This document shows, piece by piece, positions 4,871 to 9,703 of a stretch of 9,703 nucleotides of DNA (its first letter is position 1; the number at the start of each line of letters is the position of its first letter). The position numbers were made by a program, and so were the translations under genes. The notes beneath the pieces were generated by a model. It was not told the origin of the DNA and searched no databases. It saw only the letters and a list, made by a program, of their open reading frames with translations. The stretch spans positions 1 to 9,703 of the forward strand of contig CATPCO010000248.1 in assembly GCA_955652925.1 (NCBI GenBank), given 5' to 3'. Origin of the DNA: an uncultured Xanthobacteraceae bacterium. GTDB taxonomy: Bacteria; Pseudomonadota; Alphaproteobacteria; Rhizobiales; Xanthobacteraceae.

Positions 4871-7150
4871 CTATCCGCTGACGTTGAATGCCGCGAGCGC
4901 GGCCATATTGGCGAGCTGGGCGTCATTCGCCGAGAGCGGCGCGATTTGAACCGAGCGATCCAGACCAACAAGAATGGGGCCTATCACGGTCGCGCCGCCC
5001 AGCACTTCCAGGAGCTTGGTCGAGATCGAGGCGGAATGGAAGGCTGGCATGATCAACACGTTCGCGGGCTCCGAGAGCCGGCAGAAGGGGTAGGCCTCGC
5101 GCAATTCCATATTGAGCGCCACATCGGCGGCCATATCGCCGTCGTATTCGAAGTCGACCCGGCGCTGGTCGAGAATGCGCACGGCGCCTTGCACGTGCAC
5201 CGCCCGCTCGCCCGGGGGGTTCCCAAAGGTCGAGAACGCAAGCAAGGCGAGACGGGGCTCGTAGCCGAACCGCCGCGCAATCCCCGCAGCTTCAACCGCG
5301 ATATCAGCCAGAATCTCCGCATTGGGCATTTCAGTCACCGCGGTGTCGGCGACGAGCACAGTGCGGCCACGTGCGAGCACGAGCGATACCCCAATGACCC
5401 TGTGGCCGGGTTTGGGATCGATGCAATGCGTGATCTCGGAAAGCGCCACGGAAAAATTGCGGGTGATGCCTGTCACCATCGCGTCGGCATCCCCGAGCGC
5501 AACCATGCATGAGGCAAAGTGATTGCGATCCTGGTTCACCAGGCGCTGACAGTCCCGCTGCAGATATCCGTGGCGTTGCAGCCGCTCATAAAGATAGGCG
5601 GCATAGGCCGGGTTTCGATGGGACAGCCGGGCGTTGATGATCTCAACCCCGCCGCCGAGCTCTATACCGAGATTACGCGCCGTTTCGCGCACGCGTTCCT
5701 CGCGGCCGACAAGAAGCGCGCTGCCCAATCCCTGCTCGACGAAGCTCATGGCGGCGCGGATGACCTGCTCCTCTTCGCCCTCGGCAAACACGACCCGCTG
5801 CGGCCGCCGCCGCAATCTCTCGTGCACACGCTGCAGAAAACCCGCGACCGGATCCCGGCGCGAGCGCAGCTGCCCGCGATAAGCCTCCATATCAACGATC
5901 GGGCGGCGCGCCACTCCGGTATCCATGGCTGCCTTCGCGATCGCGGGGGGCACGTATGAGATCAGGCGCGGATCGAAAGGAACGGGGATGATGTAATCCG
6001 GACCATATTTTGGCCGGCTCCCGTAGGCGACCGCAACTTCGTCGGGCACGTCCTCGCGTGCGAGCTCCGCCAGCGCTTTCGCAGCGGCAATCTTCATCTC
6101 CATGTTGATGGCGGTTGCGCGCACGTCGAGCGCGCCGCGAAAGATATAGGGAAACCCAAGGACGTTATTGATCTGGTTCGGGTAATCGGAGCGTCCCGTA
6201 GCCATGATGGCATCGCCCCGCACCTCGACCACCTCTTCCACACTGATTTCGGGATCAGGGTTGGCCATGGCGAAGATGATGGGCTTGCCCGCCATGGACT
6301 TCACCATCTCCTTCGTGACCACACCCTTCACGGAAAGACCGAAAAACACGTCGCTGCCCGCCATCGCCTGCGCCAGCGTACGCGCTGAAGTTTTCGCGGC
6401 ATGTGCGGATTTCCATTGATTCATCCCCTCGCTGCGGCCCTGGTAGATCACCCCCTTGGTGTCGCAAAGAATGATGTTGTCGGGCGGCAAGCCGATGGCC
6501 TTGAGCAGTTCGAGACTGGCAATACCGGCCGCGCCCGCGCCATTGCAGACGAGCTTGGTCGATTTGATGTCACGGTTCGTGAGGTGCAGCGCATTGATCA
6601 GCCCGGCCGCCGCAATAATGGCGGTGCCGTGCTGGTCGTCATGAAAGACCGGTATATCGAGCAACTCGCGCAACCGCTGCTCGATGATGAAGCACTCGGG
6701 CGCGCGGATATCCTCCAGATTGATGCCGCCCCAGCTCTTGCCCAACAGCCTGACGCAATTGACGATCTCGTCGGGATCTTCAGACGACACTTCGAGATCG
6801 ATGGAATCGATGTCGGCGAAGCGCTTGAACAGCACCGCTTTGCCTTCCATGACCGGTTTGGCCGCGAGCGCGCCGAGGTTCCCGAGCCCAAGAATGGCCG
6901 TGCCGTTTGTGACAACGGCGACGAAATTGCCCTTCGTCGTGTAATCGAAGGCGCGGTCCTCGTCCTCGGCGATGGCGAGCACCGGCACGGCGACGCCGGG
7001 AGAATAGGCCAGCGAAAGATCGCGCTGGGTGGCCATCGGCTTTGTGGCCACGATTTCGAGCTTGCCGGGACGCCCTTGGCTATGGAACAGGAGCGCTTCC
7101 TGATCGGTGAATGTCGGGCGCGCGCCGTCGCCCTTTCTTTTGGTAGCCAT
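4871..7150 (-). CDS. maeB: NADP-dependent malic enzyme with C-terminal phosphotransacetylase-like domain
   Basis: Oxidatively decarboxylates malate to pyruvate, giving NAD(P)H and CO2 in the cytoplasm. The 759-aa product has the MaeB layout: malic N domain (about 15-165) with Tyr49 in AYSPGVAVP and the probable catalytic Lys104 in EGKAVLFK, metal ligands in LEDI (145-148) and HDDQHGT (170-176), a Rossmann domain with GAGAAG (204-209) and ANPDPE (296-301), then a phosphotransacetylase-like domain (about 430-755) with FAEGEEEQVIRAA and GPILVGLD. In rhizobial homologues that domain is regulatory rather than a working transacetylase. The ATG at 7150 is chosen over one 69 bp upstream because MATKRKGDG begins the family match and AAGGGG lies nearby. 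It is the first gene of a pair with the downstream dapA-like aldolase. NAD or NADP preference cannot be read reliably. Confidence 0.95.
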   Translation of the reverse strand: MATKRKGDGARPTFTDQEALLFHSQGRPGKLEIVATKPMATQRDLSLAYSPGVAVPVLAIAEDEDRAFDYTTKGNFVAVVTNGTAILGLGNLGALAAKPVMEGKAVLFKRFADIDSIDLEVSSEDPDEIVNCVRLLGKSWGGINLEDIRAPECFIIEQRLRELLDIPVFHDDQHGTAIIAAAGLINALHLTNRDIKSTKLVCNGAGAAGIASLELLKAIGLPPDNIILCDTKGVIYQGRSEGMNQWKSAHAAKTSARTLAQAMAGSDVFFGLSVKGVVTKEMVKSMAGKPIIFAMANPDPEISVEEVVEVRGDAIMATGRSDYPNQINNVLGFPYIFRGALDVRATAINMEMKIAAAKALAELAREDVPDEVAVAYGSRPKYGPDYIIPVPFDPRLISYVPPAIAKAAMDTGVARRPIVDMEAYRGQLRSRRDPVAGFLQRVHERLRRRPQRVVFAEGEEEQVIRAAMSFVEQGLGSALLVGREERVRETARNLGIELGGGVEIINARLSHRNPAYAAYLYERLQRHGYLQRDCQRLVNQDRNHFASCMVALGDADAMVTGITRNFSVALSEITHCIDPKPGHRVIGVSLVLARGRTVLVADTAVTEMPNAEILADIAVEAAGIARRFGYEPRLALLAFSTFGNPPGERAVHVQGAVRILDQRRVDFEYDGDMAADVALNMELREAYPFCRLSEPANVLIMPAFHSASISTKLLEVLGGATVIGPILVGLDRSVQIAPLSANDAQLANMAALAAFNVSG

Positions 7151-7382
7151 CGAAGCCCCTTGTGTTCGCGGGAAGAATTGTGAACAGGAACCGTAGCTGA
7201 TCGAATGGCTGGCGCTCAAGACATGGCTTGCTCAAGAAAGGTTTTGTGGCCTTCCGTCGCAGCGGCCGGTTGTCCCAGGGCACGTGGATTGAGGCGCATG
7301 CATTGAACTGCGAGCACAATGAGTATACGCGAAGCACGCGTCAGCTTGCGTCGCCGGTGTGCCCTGATAGAACGATTACGTC
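7151..7382. promoter_or_regulatory. Divergent promoter region between maeB and the small membrane-protein gene
   Basis: These 232 bp separate two genes transcribed away from each other, so promoters for both should be here. A palindromic GTATAC core gives TATACT on the minus strand (7322-7327) and TATACG on the plus strand (7324-7329). For the plus strand, TTGAAC (7303-7308) lies 15 bp upstream, slightly short; the minus-strand box has no good -35 partner. The promoter calls are weak. Confidence 0.3.
7301..7321. promoter_or_regulatory. CATTG-N11-CAATG dyad, LysR-type operator candidate
   Basis: CATTG (7301-7305) and CAATG (7317-7321) are perfect inverted halves separated by 11 bp. The ATTG-N11-CAAT shape fits the T-N11-A pattern bound by LysR-type regulators. 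It abuts the -10-like GTATAC that could serve both flanking genes, so it might control malic enzyme expression. No regulator gene is in the window, and short dyads arise by chance. Confidence 0.35.
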
Positions 7383-7706
7383 ATGATCCGGTTTCTCTTT
7401 CGATTTGTTGGGCTCCTTTTGCTCGCCTTGGGGTTCATCTTTCTCGTCTATGACGGGACCAAATCGATTGCGGACCAGTCGCTTTACATCACCACCGTCG
7501 GCGCGGGCTGGGCGAATATCCATCAGAACTCGTTGCTGGCCGCTCAGCCCCTCGTGGAGCGACTCGTCGGGCCATGGTTCTGGCAAGGCATCGTCCAGCG
7601 CTATTTTCTCGACCAGCCGGTGTCGCTTGTGCTTGCCATCGTCGCAGCCATCTTCATCCTGCTGGGACGCAAGCGAAAGCCGCTCATCGGCTACGCGCGC
7701 GACTGA
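7383..7706 (+). CDS. Small two-helix inner-membrane protein of unknown function
   Basis: A 107-aa protein that I do not recognise. Hydrophobic segments lie at about 5-23 (FLFRFVGLLLLALGFIFLV) and 79-95 (PVSLVLAIVAAIFILLG). Basic residues lie before the first helix (Arg3, Arg7) and after the second (RKRK, 96-99), which puts both ends in the cytoplasm and a roughly 55-residue loop in the periplasm. Right after helix 1 comes a polar DGTKSIA (24-30). The loop is rich in aromatics (GPWFWQ). It is the only gene on the plus strand, divergent from maeB and ending 11 bp from the TAXI stop. No strong ribosome binding site is visible before the ATG. It is called real for its clean membrane topology and because it fits exactly between its neighbours. 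Confidence 0.75.
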   Translation: MIRFLFRFVGLLLLALGFIFLVYDGTKSIADQSLYITTVGAGWANIHQNSLLAAQPLVERLVGPWFWQGIVQRYFLDQPVSLVLAIVAAIFILLGRKRKPLIGYARD

Positions 7707-7725
7707 CCGAAATATCGCTAGTCGC
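7699..7725. terminator. Hairpin between convergent stop codons, possible bidirectional terminator
   Basis: GCGACT (7699-7704) and AGTCGC (7720-7725) form a perfect 6-bp stem; CGA (7708-7710) and TCG (7715-7717) add an inner stem with an AATA loop. It covers both stop codons of the convergent genes. No T-run follows on either strand, so it would not be a classic intrinsic terminator, although position and symmetry fit a shared transcript end. Confidence 0.35.
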
Positions 7726-8680
7726 CCTGTCCCGCCCTTCCGATCTGCACGTAATAGCGGATCGCTCCCGGGTGGAGCGGTAGAAACAAGTTGTGATCCA
7801 TGTTCGCGGGAATGGTTGCCGCCGCCGCCGAGTGCACTTCCATCATTTCTTCATGATGTTCGAACACCGAACGCACAACGGTGTAGACGAGGTCATCGGG
7901 CAAAAGCTCGTGCGCTACGACGAAATTGTAGAGTCCCAGCGTTTGATACGCCCGCAGCAGTGAAGGATAGCTTCCGGCGGGAATGAGGGAGGACGTAAGC
8001 TCCGGCATTGCGAGGCGGAGCGCCGCGACCTGCTCGGAAGTAAATGCGATGTAGCGGACCTTCTCCTTCGCCTCGAGCTCGATGAATGCCGGAAGCGGCA
8101 CGCCGCCTGCCCCTGCAATCACGTCGAGCTCACGCCGTTGCATCTGGGCAGCAAGCTCCTCCCACTCTCCGAACAGGAACTGCACGGGGATCTTCAGCGT
8201 GTTGAAGAACTCGGGAATGTAGGCGGCCGAGGTTCCGCCGCGCGGACCGATGCCCACGCGCTTGAACCCCATTTCGGAGACCGCGCGCAGACCGGAGTCC
8301 TGGAGGACAATCAGCTGGAACGGCGTGTCGAACATGGGAAAGGCAACCCGCATGGAGCGCGCAGGCCGCTTGCCGGCCCATACCCCGGTGCCGTTCCAGG
8401 CCTGCAGGGCAATCCCGGTCGTGACGAATCCAAGCTTCGCTTCACCCGATTCGATCAGCGCGATGTTCTGCACTGGACCTTCGGTTGGCAATCGCATCAC
8501 CGGAAGCGAGAGAGCCCGGGTAAGAAGCCTGGCGAGGCCTTCGCCATAGACATAGTAGGTCCCGCCGGGAGCGCCGGTGCCGATCGCGAGATGATCAGGC
8601 CAATTTGGCTCACCGGCGTGCGTTGGGCCTGCCCACGGCATCCCTGCGCAGATCAGGAGAGCAATCAACGAGGAGCGCAT
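7718..8680 (-). CDS. TAXI family TRAP-type periplasmic solute-binding protein
   Basis: A 320-aa secreted receptor of the TAXI family, which normally delivers a solute to a TRAP membrane transporter. A Sec signal peptide is visible (MRSSLIALLICAGMPWAGPTHA, cut after THA at about 22). Family marks follow: IGTGAPGGTYYVYGEGLARLL (33-53), the second glycine motif VGIGPRGGTSAAY (142-154), and the C-terminal PLHPGAIRYY (301-310). It has normal length and appears intact. The ATG at 8680 has GGAGGGG upstream. It starts 18 bp after the dctA stop, so it is probably co-transcribed with dctA. No TRAP permease is beside it on the window side. The ligand is unknown; a carboxylate is inferred from context. 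Confidence 0.9.
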   Translation of the reverse strand: MRSSLIALLICAGMPWAGPTHAGEPNWPDHLAIGTGAPGGTYYVYGEGLARLLTRALSLPVMRLPTEGPVQNIALIESGEAKLGFVTTGIALQAWNGTGVWAGKRPARSMRVAFPMFDTPFQLIVLQDSGLRAVSEMGFKRVGIGPRGGTSAAYIPEFFNTLKIPVQFLFGEWEELAAQMQRRELDVIAGAGGVPLPAFIELEAKEKVRYIAFTSEQVAALRLAMPELTSSLIPAGSYPSLLRAYQTLGLYNFVVAHELLPDDLVYTVVRSVFEHHEEMMEVHSAAAATIPANMDHNLFLPLHPGAIRYYVQIGRAGQGD

Positions 8681-8698
8681 GGAAACTTTTCCCCTCCG

Positions 8699-9703
8699 CT
8701 ACGCTGGCAGCGCCTGTTCGGGCGCATCCGCCTCAAGCTCGGTCTCCTTTTCGAGATGCGCGCGCATTCTCTCCTCGTCGAGCGCGTCTTCCCATTTCGA
8801 GACCACAATGGTGGCGACGCCATTGCCGACGAGATTCGTCAGCGCGCGCGCCTCCGACATGAACCGGTCGACTCCCAGGATGACTGCGATGCTCGCCACC
8901 GGGATGTGGCCGACGGACGACAGCGTGGCTGCCAGTACGATGAAGCCGCTGCCGGTCACGCCCGCGGCTCCCTTTGAGGTCAGCAGCAGCACCGCGATGA
9001 TCCCAAGCTGTTGCCAGAGCGTGAGCTCGGTGTTGGTCGCCTGCGCCAGGAAAACGGCGGCCATGGTCAAATAGATGCAGGTGCCGTCAAGATTGAAAGA
9101 ATAGCCGGTCGGAATGACGAGTCCGACCACGGATTCCTTGCAGCCGAGATTCTCCAGCTTGGTCATCATGCGCGGCAGCACCGATTCCGAAGACGAGGTG
9201 CCGAGCACGATCAGCAGCTCTTCCTTGATGTATTTGATGAATTTCCAGATGCTGAACCCCGTCAGCCATGCAATTCCGCCGAGCACGACGAAGATGAAGA
9301 TGAGGCAGGTGGCGTAGAACGCAGCCATGAGCTTGCCGAGCGAGACCAGCGAGCCGATACCATATTTCCCGATGGTGAAGGCCATAGCCCCGAAGGCGCC
9401 AAGGGGGGCGACCTTCATGATGATCCCGACCACGTTGAAGAGCGCGTGTGATATCGTATCGACGAGACCCAGCAGCGGCTTGCCGCGCTCGCCCAGCATG
9501 GAGAGCGCAAATGCAAACAGGATGGCGAAGAACAGCACTTGCAGAATCTCGCCTTCGGCGAAGGCCCCGACGATGGTGTTGGGAATGATGCGCAGAAGAA
9601 AGTCGACCGTGCTCTCCTGCCCGGCCTTGGTGGTGTAAATTGCAATCGACTTTGTATCGATCGTCCTGGGGTCGACGTTCATCCCGCTGCCGGGCTGGAG
9701 GAC
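8699..9703 (-). CDS. dctA: C4-dicarboxylate:cation symporter DctA (C-terminal three quarters)
   Basis: Inner-membrane sodium/proton symporter of the DAACS (SLC1-like) family that imports succinate, fumarate and malate. The visible 334 residues, read from the window edge as VLQPGSGMNVDP, correspond to the DctA protein after roughly its first 100 residues; the true start lies outside. Transport motifs are intact: the serine-rich hairpin GTSSSESVLP (168-177), NLDGTCIYLTMA (204-215), TSKGAAGVTGSGF (242-254), and DRFMSEARALTNLVGNG (279-295). The last about 30 residues are acidic and hydrophilic, as expected for a cytoplasmic tail. The methionine at 9682 lies within the conserved region and is not the start. 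It shares a transcript with the TAXI gene 18 bp downstream and lies about 1.5 kb from malic enzyme, which uses imported malate. Confidence 0.95.
   Translation of the reverse strand, partial: VLQPGSGMNVDPRTIDTKSIAIYTTKAGQESTVDFLLRIIPNTIVGAFAEGEILQVLFFAILFAFALSMLGERGKPLLGLVDTISHALFNVVGIIMKVAPLGAFGAMAFTIGKYGIGSLVSLGKLMAAFYATCLIFIFVVLGGIAWLTGFSIWKFIKYIKEELLIVLGTSSSESVLPRMMTKLENLGCKESVVGLVIPTGYSFNLDGTCIYLTMAAVFLAQATNTELTLWQQLGIIAVLLLTSKGAAGVTGSGFIVLAATLSSVGHIPVASIAVILGVDRFMSEARALTNLVGNGVATIVVSKWEDALDEERMRAHLEKETELEADAPEQALPA

Noticed and set aside
6401..7183. 260-codon plus-strand open frame opposite maeB
   Set aside because: Antisense shadow of the conserved malic enzyme domain; it has no motif of its own.
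7151..7219. Upstream ATG for malic enzyme adding 23 residues
   Set aside because: The added segment has no family match, while the ATG at 7150 has AAGGGG upstream and the usual start of the protein.
1..9703. CRISPR arrays, tRNA or rRNA genes, transposase genes
   Set aside because: No regularly spaced repeats of CRISPR size, no recognisable tRNA or rRNA segments, and no transposase motifs were seen on either strand.

Overview
The window (9,703 bp, GC-rich) looks like a chromosomal segment of an alphaproteobacterium, most likely Hyphomicrobiales (Rhizobiales). The reasons are the rpsT-dnaA-dnaN neighbourhood, the protein sequences (a DnaA of 475 aa, a long MaeB-type malic enzyme fused to a phosphotransacetylase-like domain, a TAXI-family binding protein), and GANTC sites of the CcrM type upstream of dnaA. 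The genus cannot be read from the sequence. Six of the seven protein-coding genes lie on the minus strand; one small membrane-protein gene lies on the plus strand.

Layout from left to right: (1) the 5' part of dnaN (sliding clamp), minus strand, cut by the window edge and carrying an in-frame TAA about 30 bp before that edge; (2) a 286-bp spacer with a four-copy 15-bp tandem repeat; (3) dnaA; (4) about 1.17 kb with no convincing gene, partly AT-richer, with a GANTC cluster and a two-copy 16-bp tandem repeat, a plausible but unproven replication-origin or dnaA control region; (5) rpsT (ribosomal protein S20) with a near-consensus promoter and a transcript that should start on a perfect hairpin; (6) a 132-bp element with imperfect 21-bp inverted ends that looks like a REP doublet (REPIN); (7) a maeB/dapA-like gene pair, 16 bp apart and very probably co-transcribed; (8) a 232-bp divergent promoter region with a T-N11-A type dyad; (9) a 107-aa two-helix membrane protein on the plus strand; (10) a dctA/TAXI gene pair, 18 bp apart, converging on the small gene; dctA runs off the right edge.

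Functionally the window has two themes. The left third is replication and translation housekeeping (dnaN, dnaA, rpsT). The right half is about C4-dicarboxylates: DctA imports succinate, fumarate or malate, malic enzyme turns malate into pyruvate, and the dapA-like lyase, which lacks the substrate-binding arginine of true dihydrodipicolinate synthase, may make or split a pyruvate-containing 2-keto acid. The TAXI periplasmic protein next to dctA has no TRAP membrane partner in view.

Nothing here amounts to a clear new defence or mobile system. The observations most worth checking are the disrupted dnaN edge, the REPIN-like element, the atypical DHDPS-family enzyme, the DctA-TAXI pairing, and the non-coding stretch upstream of dnaA.
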